From positions 1-8,013 of the forward strand of contig JACCQV010001145.1 of NCBI GenBank assembly GCA_013813945.1: a DNA stretch of 8,013 nt, written 5' to 3'. Below are positions 1 to 5,493 of the stretch, piece by piece. The notes under the pieces are model-generated. The model saw nothing but the letters and a program-made list of their open reading frames with translations, was not told the DNA's origin and did no database searches. Source of the DNA: Deltaproteobacteria bacterium. GTDB taxonomy: Bacteria; Myxococcota_A; Polyangia; Haliangiales; Haliangiaceae. The first letter of the stretch is position 1; every line of letters begins with the position of its first letter. The translations under genes and the position numbers were made by a program.

Positions 1-154
1 GGGCGCCGGTGTGCCCGGGACTGGCGAGGTAGGCCATCTCGCCACCGTGACCGCGCGCGAGCCAGCTCGTGTACAGGTCGTGCCGGCGCGGGGCCTCGAT
101 CGGAACGATCGCGGCGCGTGCAAATCCGAGCTCGCGGGCCAGAGCAGCGATCAT
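1..154 (-). CDS. queG: Epoxyqueuosine reductase QueG, N-terminal part (runs off the window)
   Basis: Only the first 51 codons lie in the window; the gene continues past base 1. QueG is a cytoplasmic cobalamin- and [4Fe-4S]-dependent enzyme that reduces epoxyqueuosine to queuosine at the wobble base of GUN tRNAs. Seen: a start M-I-A-A-L-A-R-E-L-G-F-A, then at about residues 31-41 W-L-A-R-G-H-G-G-E-M-A, followed by Y-L. This matches the QueG N-terminal signature (LGF near the start, then WL..G..GEM.YL). The iron-sulfur cysteines and cobalamin-binding part lie outside the window. I chose the ATG at 154, two bases after the kamA stop (reads TAGTGATG). A GTG at 157 in the same frame would overlap that stop by one base. 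The junction implies translation coupled to kamA. The call rests on a short stretch, so another member of the family cannot be fully excluded. Confidence 0.78.
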   Translation of the reverse strand, partial: MIAALARELGFARAAIVPIEAPRRHDLYTSWLARGHGGEMAYLASPGHTGA

Positions 155-156
155 CA

Positions 157-1380
157 CTACGGAAGCGCTTCGGCGCTGCCTTCGCGATCGTCGTCCGCGG
201 GCTCCCCCGCGAACTGGATCGCGTCGTAGACGACGTGGCAATCGCGCTCGCGCGGCTGCGGGTACTCGATCCGGACGCCGCGATAGGTCTTCACGATCAC
301 GCGCTGCTCGTCGAGGTGCTCGATGTAGCTCGGTACGATCGGAACCTTGCCGCCACCACCGGGCGCATCGAGCACGAGCATCGGCACGGCCATCCCGTTC
401 ATCCAGCCACGTAGCCCGGCGTAGAGCTCCATCGCAGACTCGACCGGTGTGCGCAGGTGATCGGTCCCGATCACGGTGTCGCCCTGGAACAGATAATACG
501 GGCGGACGCGCGAGCGCAGCAGGCCGCGCATCAGCGCGCGCAGGCTCGGTACCGACGAGTTGATCCCGCGCAACAGCACGGTCTGATTCCCGACGGGGAT
601 GCCCGCATCGACGAGGCGCTCGCAGCCCGCGCGGGCCTCGGGCGTCAGCTCCTTGATGTGGTTGAAGTGCGTGTTGATGAACAGCGGATGGTGCTTCCTC
701 AGCGCCGCCGTGAGCTCGGCGTCGATCCGCATCGGACACACCACCGGCAGCCGGGTTCCGATCCGGATCGTCTCGACATGGGGAATCGCGCGCAGCCGGC
801 CGAGCAGATAGTCGAGGCGGCGGGTCGACAGCAGCAGCGGATCCCCGCCGGAGAGCAGGACGTCGCGGATCCGCGGTGTTCGCGCGATGTACTCGAGCCC
901 GGCCTCGAGATCCGCGGTGGTCGGGGGCTCGTCGCCTCCGACGAGCCGGCGGCGGTTGCAATGCCGGCAGTAGATGCCGCAGCGATCCACGACGAGGAAC
1001 AGCACGCGGTCCGGATACTTGTGGACGACCGACGGTGCGGGGTTATGCGTGTCCTCACCGAGCGGATCGCGGAGCTCCTCGGGGCGGATGTCAGCTTCGG
1101 CGGGATGCGGAATTGCCTGCATGCGGATCGGACAGCTCGCATGCTCCGGATCCATGAGGCTCGCGTAGTACGGCGTGATGCCGATCCGGAACAGCGTGCT
1201 CGAGGCCGCGAGGCCGGCGCGCTCGGCGGGCGACAGCTCCACCGCGCGCGCGAGCTCGTCCGCGGTGGTCAGCATGTGACCGAGCTGCCAGCGCCAGTCG
1301 TTCCACTTCGCGTCGGGAACGTCGCCGCGGCGGACGCTTGTGCGCGCGGGCTCGTCCTGGATCAGTGGGAGGTGGACCAC
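157..1380 (-). CDS. kamA: KamA-family radical SAM aminomutase, probable lysine 2,3-aminomutase
   Basis: A 407-residue PLP- and SAM-dependent enzyme expected to interconvert L-lysine and beta-lysine in the cytoplasm. Seen: a WNDW.WQL motif at about 26-32; the radical SAM cluster motif CxxxCxxC with C134, C138 and C141; and the PLP-lysine motif DAPGGGGK ending at K345. D301 and D338 lie 44 and 7 residues before K345, the spacing of the two substrate-contacting aspartates (293 and 330 relative to K337) that I recall for the clostridial lysine enzyme. This favours lysine over glutamate as substrate. The C-terminal zinc-binding cysteine cluster of the clostridial enzyme is missing; only C381 is near. 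The product may be a free beta-lysine solute or be used for EF-P modification, but no epmA, efp or ablB partner is in view. The start is GTG at 1380, overlapping the end of the Nudix gene by 19 bases. It has no clear ribosome binding site, but no other usable start is close. Confidence 0.9.
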   Translation of the reverse strand: MVHLPLIQDEPARTSVRRGDVPDAKWNDWRWQLGHMLTTADELARAVELSPAERAGLAASSTLFRIGITPYYASLMDPEHASCPIRMQAIPHPAEADIRPEELRDPLGEDTHNPAPSVVHKYPDRVLFLVVDRCGIYCRHCNRRRLVGGDEPPTTADLEAGLEYIARTPRIRDVLLSGGDPLLLSTRRLDYLLGRLRAIPHVETIRIGTRLPVVCPMRIDAELTAALRKHHPLFINTHFNHIKELTPEARAGCERLVDAGIPVGNQTVLLRGINSSVPSLRALMRGLLRSRVRPYYLFQGDTVIGTDHLRTPVESAMELYAGLRGWMNGMAVPMLVLDAPGGGGKVPIVPSYIEHLDEQRVIVKTYRGVRIEYPQPRERDCHVVYDAIQFAGEPADDDREGSAEALP

Positions 1381-1775
1381 GCCGCGTGTGTAGCACGGGC
1401 GCGCTCGAGCACGGCGAGGAGCCCGTCGGTGAGCGGTAGTGTGCTCAGCTCGTCGGTGGGCACGAAGCGCGCGGCTCGCGCGTCACTTGCGGCCGCGAGC
1501 GTGCCGCCGATCACCCTGGCGAGGTAGTCGAGGATCACGAAGTGATGATCATCGCCCATGCGCTCGACGACGCACGACAGGGCGCCGACCTCGACGAGCA
1601 GGCCCGTCTCCTCGCGGACCTCGCGGGCGACGGCCTGCGCGAGCGTCTCGGCGCCTTCGAGCCTGCCGCCCGGGACGCTCCACAGCCCGACGTTCGGTGG
1701 ATTTCCGCGCTCGATCAGGAGCACGCGGCCTTCGCCATCGAACACGATCGCACCGACGGCAACGACAGGAATCAT
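1362..1775 (-). CDS. Nudix (MutT-like) hydrolase
   Basis: A 137-residue single-domain Nudix hydrolase, the usual size for MutT-type enzymes that cleave nucleoside diphosphates linked to another moiety, with Mg2+. Seen: a complete Nudix box G37-x5-E43-x7-R51-E52-V-R-E55-E56-T-G58-L, preceded by LWSVPGG at 31-37. The N-terminus M-I-P-V-V-A-V-G-A-I-V is a typical first strand of the fold. The substrate cannot be read from sequence: an oxidised nucleotide, ADP-ribose or another dinucleotide are all possible. Its position directly after endonuclease III makes a nucleotide-pool cleaning role reasonable, but that is inference. The start ATG overlaps the nth stop in an ATGA, which fixes the start and implies coupled translation; the 3' end overlaps kamA by 19 bases. 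Confidence 0.92.
   Translation of the reverse strand: MIPVVAVGAIVFDGEGRVLLIERGNPPNVGLWSVPGGRLEGAETLAQAVAREVREETGLLVEVGALSCVVERMGDDHHFVILDYLARVIGGTLAAASDARAARFVPTDELSTLPLTDGLLAVLERARATHAAWSTSH
1772..1775 (-). other. ATGA stop/start overlap between nth and the Nudix gene
   Basis: Read on the minus strand, bases 1775 to 1772 are ATGA: the ATG starts the Nudix hydrolase and the TGA ends nth. This is the classic arrangement for reinitiation by a terminating ribosome. It supports one transcript and fixes the Nudix start codon. Confidence 0.9.
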
Positions 1776-2533
1776 GCGCGTTTCCTCGTTCGCTCGGGCT
1801 TGATTGCCTGCTTCGTGGGAGCGAGCTCCACGAGCGCGGCACTGGGACAACGGGGCGCGAGCAGGCAGTTGTTGCAGTCGGGCTGCTTGGCGTGACAGAC
1901 GCGGCGGCCGTGCCAGATCAACCGATGCGCGAACGGAGTCCACTGCTCGCGCGGGAGGAGCTTCATCAGATCCTGCTCGATCTTGACCGGATCGGTCTCG
2001 GTCGTCAGGCCGAGGCGGTTCGCGCACCGCATGACATGCGTGTCGACCACGATTCCCGCGGGCTTCTGGAACGCACTGCCGAGCACGACGTTCGCGGTCT
2101 TGCGCGCGACACCCGGCAGCTCGATCAGCGCCTCCATCGTGTCGGGGATCTGGCCGCCGCGCCGTTCGACGACGGCGCGCGCCATCCCGAGCAGGCTCTT
2201 CGCCTTGTTCCGGTAGAAGCCTGACTTGAAGATCAGCGGCTCGATCTCCTCCTGCGTCGCACGCGAGAGGGCGGTCGCATCGGGATACGTCGCGAACAAC
2301 GCCGGGGTGATCGTGTTGATCATCTTGTCCGTCGACTGGGCCGACAGGATGGTCGCGACCAGGAGCTCGTAGGCATTCGTGTGGTCGAGCTCGACGACAG
2401 CGTCGGGCCACTTCTCGGCGAGCAGGGCGGCGATCACGGCGGTCGACTCCGGGGTCGGGGGCGCCGCCCGGCGGGTGCCGTTTCCCGCGCCGCGCGCCGG
2501 CTGCGGTGTGCTATTCCGAGGGCGACCTCCCAT
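1772..2533 (-). CDS. nth: Endonuclease III (base-excision repair DNA glycosylase/AP lyase)
   Basis: Removes oxidised pyrimidines from DNA and nicks the abasic site. Numbering from the ATG at 2533 (253 residues): LLVATILSAQSTD at about 57-69 is the conserved N-terminal helix; the helix-hairpin-helix motif LPGVARKTANVVL ends its DNA-binding turn at K145, the lysine nucleophile; the catalytic aspartate is D164 in VVDTHVMR. C213, C220, C223 and C229 form the C-x6-C-x2-C-x5-C ligand set for the [4Fe-4S] cluster. The start is uncertain. ATG 2533 gives a Pro/Arg-rich extension of about 30 residues and lacks a Shine-Dalgarno site, whereas GTG at 2437 has GGAG nine bases upstream and gives 221 residues, near the E. 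coli length (211), though it trims the first helix slightly. It is the first gene of the leftward operon. Confidence 0.95.
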   Translation of the reverse strand: MGGRPRNSTPQPARGAGNGTRRAAPPTPESTAVIAALLAEKWPDAVVELDHTNAYELLVATILSAQSTDKMINTITPALFATYPDATALSRATQEEIEPLIFKSGFYRNKAKSLLGMARAVVERRGGQIPDTMEALIELPGVARKTANVVLGSAFQKPAGIVVDTHVMRCANRLGLTTETDPVKIEQDLMKLLPREQWTPFAHRLIWHGRRVCHAKQPDCNNCLLAPRCPSAALVELAPTKQAIKPERTRKRA

Positions 2534-2534
2534 G
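2531..2534. other. CATG palindrome shared by two divergent start codons
   Basis: The plus-strand ATG at 2532-2534 starts the lipoprotein, and the minus-strand ATG at 2533-2531 is the furthest convincing start of nth. If both are used there is no intergenic DNA, so each promoter must lie inside the other gene. The plus-strand start has a possible ribosome binding site, GAGG at 2518-2521; the minus-strand one has none that I can see. If nth instead starts at GTG 2437, about 94 bases separate the genes. Confidence 0.55.
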
Positions 2535-3473
2535 CAGCGGCTGAACCGTATCATCTTCTTCGGCGCAGTCGCCCTCTTCGGGATCGCGCTCGGTGCGTGC
2601 CGGAACAAGAAGGAGATCCACTCAGCGAAGCACTCGCTCTACGACACCGACTTCGCGGTGGTGTTCAGCACGGCGCTCGAGGTCACGCGCGCGGCGTACT
2701 CCAATGTCGACGATTTTCCTGCGACCGGGATGATCAAGACGGCCTGGCATCAGGTCTCGTATGCGAACAACCAGGACGATCTGTCGAACCAGCGCACGGT
2801 CGCGCAGTCGCAGGGCATGGGCGCGGGCGCGACCACGGCAGGCCAGGCGTCGGCGGGAATGCCCACGCGGCTTGCGTACAAGCGACAGTTCGTGCGGTTC
2901 GACATCAGCGTCGCAGGCGGGCGGCCGTGGCGCGTCAAGGTGGTCGGCCGCGCAGCCGAGTGGGATCCGGGTAATGCGATGCCCACGGAGCTCCGCGGGA
3001 TGGCGAAGCCCCCGTGGGTCGATGCTCGCACCGAGGCGCTGCAGGTCTCGATCTATCGAAAGATGAAGGCATACGCCGTTCCGATGAAGGAGGAGGTCGA
3101 GGACAAGACGGGCCCCGTGATGCCGACGACCGATCCGTCTTCGTTCAAGGGCGTGCCGCCCGATGCAGCGAAGGCACTGGCATCGATCAAGGACGCGCTG
3201 GCCCGGCGTGACCACGCTGCGCTTCGCGGCAATCTCGCCGAGGACGTCGTGTGGAGCCTGGGTGGTGCACCCGGTGCCGACACCGCGATGGCGATGTGGC
3301 AGGCAGACCCCGAGCCACTCGATGCGATGGCACGGACGATCGCTGGTGGCTGCGGCGCCGCGGAGAAGCGAGTCAGCTGTCCCGCTGGCCCGCCGGTCAC
3401 CGGAACATGGCAGCTGATCCTCGAGGCTAGGCCGACCGTGTGGAAGGTCTCGTCGTTCATCAAGGCCGAGTGA
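2532..3473 (+). CDS. Predicted lipoprotein of unknown function, two-part
   Basis: A 313-residue exported lipoprotein that I cannot assign to a named family. Seen: a basic start (MQRLNR), a hydrophobic stretch at 7-20 and a lipobox LGAC with the lipidated Cys at 23. The next residue is Arg, not Asp, so outer-membrane sorting is likely. The first mature part (about 30-190) holds the pattern HSLYDTDFAVVFSTALEV and a Gln/Ala/Gly-rich loop at 87-110, followed by beta-rich sequence. A Pro-rich linker at 195-210 leads to a C-terminal unit (about 211-313) beginning with a helix, then WSLGG, two cysteines at 274 and 283 that could form a disulfide, and an ending with TWQLILE and WKVSSFI that looks like small beta strands. 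The start follows GAGG at 2518-2521, and the signal peptide begins exactly there. The gene is divergent from nth and may be followed by its own transcript end before 3543. Confidence 0.85.
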   Translation: MQRLNRIIFFGAVALFGIALGACRNKKEIHSAKHSLYDTDFAVVFSTALEVTRAAYSNVDDFPATGMIKTAWHQVSYANNQDDLSNQRTVAQSQGMGAGATTAGQASAGMPTRLAYKRQFVRFDISVAGGRPWRVKVVGRAAEWDPGNAMPTELRGMAKPPWVDARTEALQVSIYRKMKAYAVPMKEEVEDKTGPVMPTTDPSSFKGVPPDAAKALASIKDALARRDHAALRGNLAEDVVWSLGGAPGADTAMAMWQADPEPLDAMARTIAGGCGAAEKRVSCPAGPPVTGTWQLILEARPTVWKVSSFIKAE

Positions 3474-3542
3474 TGCTTTAGATCATGCTTCGCCGCGCTT
3501 CGTCCCGATAGCGCTGGCACGCGGCGTGCTGCGTCTTGGCCC
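3474..3542 (+). other. Short intergenic gap, no clear signal
   Basis: Sixty-nine bases lie between the lipoprotein stop and the topoisomerase remnant. The only structure I see is a weak hairpin, GCAC at 3517-3520 pairing with GTGC at 3526-3529 around a five-base loop, without a following T run. I do not call it a terminator, and I see no convincing promoter boxes. Confidence 0.4.
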
Positions 3543-3970
3543 ATGCTTGCTGGCCGCGTCGTTGCGGGAGATCCGATTGCCGCAGCCTCGTCGGCGGCGC
3601 TTCAGTACGTGATGAATGATGACGTCGGGCTCAGCCGAGCGCGCAGCGGTAAGGGTTTCCGCTACACGGACGGCAAGGGTCGAACCGTGCGCGATGCCGC
3701 TACACTGTCTCGGATTCGCGCGCTGGCGATTCCGCCAGCCTGGCGCCGGGACGAGACGCGCGTGGGCGTCGCAGCTCGTATATTCATCGTCGAATCCTCG
3801 AGGACTTCACTACCGGTAAGCTCGAGCACGAGCTCGCGCGCCAGATCCGGCGACGGATCGGCAAGGACGCAGTGATTGCGGCGGACGCGATCGACGTCGA
3901 GGCGTTGCGCGCGATCGAGCCGGTCGTTGCGCGCTACCTCGACAAGGCGCGCAGAAAGCAGCGGGCATGA
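3543..3970 (+). pseudogene. DNA topoisomerase IB remnant with internal deletion and frame change
   Basis: Intact bacterial (poxvirus-like) topoisomerase IB is about 330-360 residues and relaxes DNA through a tyrosine-linked nick. Here the first frame (from ATG 3543) matches the family N-terminus: D-P-I-A-A-A at 10-15, GKGFRYTD at 37-44, RDAATLSRIRALAIPPAW at 50-67. After W67 (base 3743) it diverges and stops at 3875. From about 3749, in another frame (codons starting at 3746, 3749 and so on), the sequence reads G-R-D-A-R-G-R-R, a piece of the next family motif, then at 3776 S-Y-I-H followed by R-R-I-L-E-D-F, which matches the C-terminal segment that carries the catalytic tyrosine. It continues with helical sequence to TGA 3968-3970. 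The middle of the protein, with the catalytic Arg, Lys, Arg and His, is missing, about 190-210 residues by comparison with normal length. The remnant is 428 bases, not a multiple of three. An assembly error is the main alternative. Confidence 0.78.
3967..3970 (+). other. ATGA overlap between the dead topoisomerase frame and the SemiSWEET start
   Basis: TGA 3968-3970 ends the C-terminal frame of the topoisomerase IB remnant, and ATG 3967-3969 starts the SemiSWEET gene. The two genes were presumably coupled in translation before the deletion. Ribosomes starting at 3543 now stop at 3873-3875, 91 bases before this ATG. Confidence 0.75.
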
Positions 3971-4263
3971 ACGCGGCGGCGATCGTCGGCTACATCGCAG
4001 CGGCGCTCAGCGTCACGGCGTTTGCGCCGCAGGCGTGGAAGATCATCAAGACGCGCGACACCAGTGGCCTCGCCACCCCGATGTGGATCCTCGAGGTCTG
4101 TGCGTTCGCCACCTGGATCGTGTATGGCGTGCTGCTCGGCGAGTGGCCGATCATCATCCCGAACGTTCTTTGCTTCCTGATCGCCGCCTTCATCCTGATG
4201 ATGAAGCTGGTGCCGCACCAGACGCGCGAAAAGATCGCGGATGCCGTCGATCCCGCGGCGTAG
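3967..4263 (+). CDS. SemiSWEET (MtN3/saliva, PQ-loop) sugar transporter
   Basis: A 98-residue inner-membrane protein with one triple-helix bundle, the normal size for bacterial SemiSWEETs, which dimerise to make a facilitated sugar channel or uniporter. Seen: three hydrophobic segments at about 4-21, 38-57 and 61-81; the PQ motif P21-Q22 at the end of helix 1 followed by W-K-I-I-K-T-R-D-T-S-G-L-A, a typical family loop; W50 and N66 spaced 16 residues apart like the Trp/Asn pair lining the sugar site in characterised SemiSWEETs; and a charged C-terminal tail from about 84. The substrate (glucose, sucrose or other) cannot be told. The gene follows the topoisomerase remnant by an ATGA overlap and ends 10 bases from the stop of a convergent lipoprotein gene. 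No strong ribosome binding site is visible, so translation may have relied on coupling. Confidence 0.93.
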   Translation: MNAAAIVGYIAAALSVTAFAPQAWKIIKTRDTSGLATPMWILEVCAFATWIVYGVLLGEWPIIIPNVLCFLIAAFILMMKLVPHQTREKIADAVDPAA

Positions 4264-4273
4264 TCGAGGCAGC

Positions 4274-4945
4274 TCACGGACAGATGTTGAGGTTGTCGAG
4301 CACGACGGGCTTGCCGAAGCCTGCAAACGCGAGCGCATCGATGGAGACGGTAACCGAGGGGTCTACCTGTGCCGTGCGTCCTAGCTCGGTCCAGGTGATT
4401 CCATCGGGCGCAACTTCGGCGATGGTCTCGAGCCCGGTCGCACGAAGGCGCCACCAGCGATGCGCGGTCCGATCGTACGACGCGGAGGCCAACTCGTTCG
4501 ACCCGTCGTGGAAGATGAGCCGACCGTTGGCGCTCTGCATCACCCACTCTGTTCCAGCCATCCGTGACGCGCGGAGTTGCACGAACAGACCGATTGGCGC
4601 ATCGACCACTTCGAGGACGAGCATGTGTTGCGCGAGATCGAGCAGGGTATCGCCGGAGCAGGACGCGCCCGACGTCATGGTCGCGGCCGCAGGCAGGTCC
4701 AGGATCAGCCGTCCACCTGACTCCCGCACTTGCCCGCCGTTGCTCTCGAACATGGTGCCCCACGGCATACATGGCGTCACGCCGTCGGCGAAATCATCAA
4801 CGACCGGAAGCATGGGAGCGCAGGGCGAGCCAGTGGTCTCGCCAGAGACATCGCCGCCGGGTCCCGGATTGCCATCGATGCCGCCGGCGGAGTCGAAGCC
4901 GACCCGACCGCAACCGCACACGAGCAATGCGACCAGCCATCGCAT
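4274..4945 (-). CDS. Predicted lipoprotein with lectin-like (concanavalin-type) beta-sandwich domain
   Basis: A 223-residue exported protein, last gene of the leftward operon. Seen: a very short signal, MRWLVALLV, then C-G-C-G-R-V-G-F-D. The likely lipidated residue is C12 (lipobox V-C-G-C), and I associate the CGRVGFD start with myxobacterial lipoproteins. A Gly/Pro/Asp-rich linker spans about 18-42. From D50-D51-F the rest reads as one beta-rich domain with an H-R-W-W-R-L-R strand at 162-168, the pattern APDGITWTELGRT at 179-191 and an ending V-V-L-D-N-L-N-I-C-P. That layout resembles glucanase- or DUF1349-like jelly-roll domains, suggesting carbohydrate or surface binding; no catalytic residues can be named. 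Cysteines at 42, 59, 96 and 222 may form disulfides. The start at 4945 follows the stop of the upstream gene by 8 bases with AGG in between. The signal is short, but no longer in-frame leader looks like a signal peptide. Confidence 0.82.
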   Translation of the reverse strand: MRWLVALLVCGCGRVGFDSAGGIDGNPGPGGDVSGETTGSPCAPMLPVVDDFADGVTPCMPWGTMFESNGGQVRESGGRLILDLPAAATMTSGASCSGDTLLDLAQHMLVLEVVDAPIGLFVQLRASRMAGTEWVMQSANGRLIFHDGSNELASASYDRTAHRWWRLRATGLETIAEVAPDGITWTELGRTAQVDPSVTVSIDALAFAGFGKPVVLDNLNICP

Positions 4946-4953
4946 CGATGGAC

Positions 4954-5478
4954 CTAGTCGAACGTCAGCGAGGCGATCGATGCGACGCAGCCGCCGGCTA
5001 CCGGTGCGCCGCCGGATGTGACTTCCTTGAACGTCACGTTCGCGAGCGAGCCCGCCGGCGGCTGGGTGCTCGTGAGCGTCACCGAGCCCGCATCCGCGAA
5101 GTAGAACTTCGTCGGCCCCATCGCTCCGATGTCCGCGATGATGTTGACGCACAGGCCACAGCTATTGAAGTCGAGGTCCGCGCCTGCGAGCGGGTAGGTC
5201 CCGTTCGCGAGCCCGCCGGCGAACACGCCGTTGCCGGTGGTGAGCTTGAGAAAGAACGTGTCGCGTGGTGGGCCCGCATCGAGCACGACGGAGAGCGTCG
5301 TGGGACCGAGCGTGGGCATCCCCGTCTTGGCGCCGAGCGCGCCGTAGTGACCGGTGATCAGACAGCGTGCGGTGTCGTACGGTGCGTCCGTGGTCGACGC
5401 ATCGACCAGCTGCTGGTCTGGATCGTCACTGCAGGCGGCGAGCAAGCTGGCGGCGAGGGCGATGCTGCGCATACGCAT
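4954..5478 (-). CDS. Small predicted lipoprotein with CxxC motif, unknown function
   Basis: A 174-residue exported lipoprotein. Seen: MRMRSIALAASLLAAC, with basic residues, a hydrophobic core and a lipobox LAAC at 13-16; the mature end starts C-S-D-D-P and an Asp/Thr/Ala-rich spacer runs to about 35. The remainder looks all-beta: T-G-H-Y-G at 42-46, a strand TLSVVLDAG at 61-69, T-Y-P-L-A-G-A-D at 94-101, then N-S-C-G-L-C with C107 and C110, a K-F-Y-F-A-D-A-G strand at 124-131, and C164 near the end. With C39 there are four cysteines in the mature protein, enough for two disulfides. I recall small lipoproteins with the same strand-CxxC-strand-FFxxxG layout as numerous in Myxococcota, but I know no assigned role. 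M3 (5472) is an alternative start. The next gene downstream begins 8 bases after its stop. Confidence 0.83.
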   Translation of the reverse strand: MRMRSIALAASLLAACSDDPDQQLVDASTTDAPYDTARCLITGHYGALGAKTGMPTLGPTTLSVVLDAGPPRDTFFLKLTTGNGVFAGGLANGTYPLAGADLDFNSCGLCVNIIADIGAMGPTKFYFADAGSVTLTSTQPPAGSLANVTFKEVTSGGAPVAGGCVASIASLTFD

Positions 5479-5493
5479 GATGCTCGCACAGTC

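Noticed and set aside
457..1527. A 356-codon open frame on the plus strand
   Set aside because: It is antisense to kamA and the Nudix gene, which have full catalytic motifs; its product has no domain signature and skewed composition.
1439..2224. A 261-codon open frame on the plus strand
   Set aside because: It is antisense to nth and the Nudix gene; the translation is low-complexity Arg/Ala with no motif.
3517..3529. Possible terminator hairpin after the first lipoprotein
   Set aside because: The stem is only four to five pairs with no T run after it; such short GC stems are expected by chance at this base composition.
3543..3875. A genuine short 110-residue protein instead of a pseudogene
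   Set aside because: The first 67 residues match the topoisomerase IB N-terminus and the last 43 are out-of-frame sequence whose other frame encodes the family C-terminus, so a broken gene explains it better.
4264..4273. Possible bidirectional terminator between SemiSWEET and the convergent lipoprotein
   Set aside because: Only ten bases separate the stops and no inverted repeat with flanking T runs is visible.
3876..5021. A 381-codon open frame on the plus strand spanning the topoisomerase remnant, SemiSWEET and a lipoprotein
   Set aside because: It crosses well-supported genes in the wrong frame, and its translation is Arg/Ser/Pro-rich without any motif.
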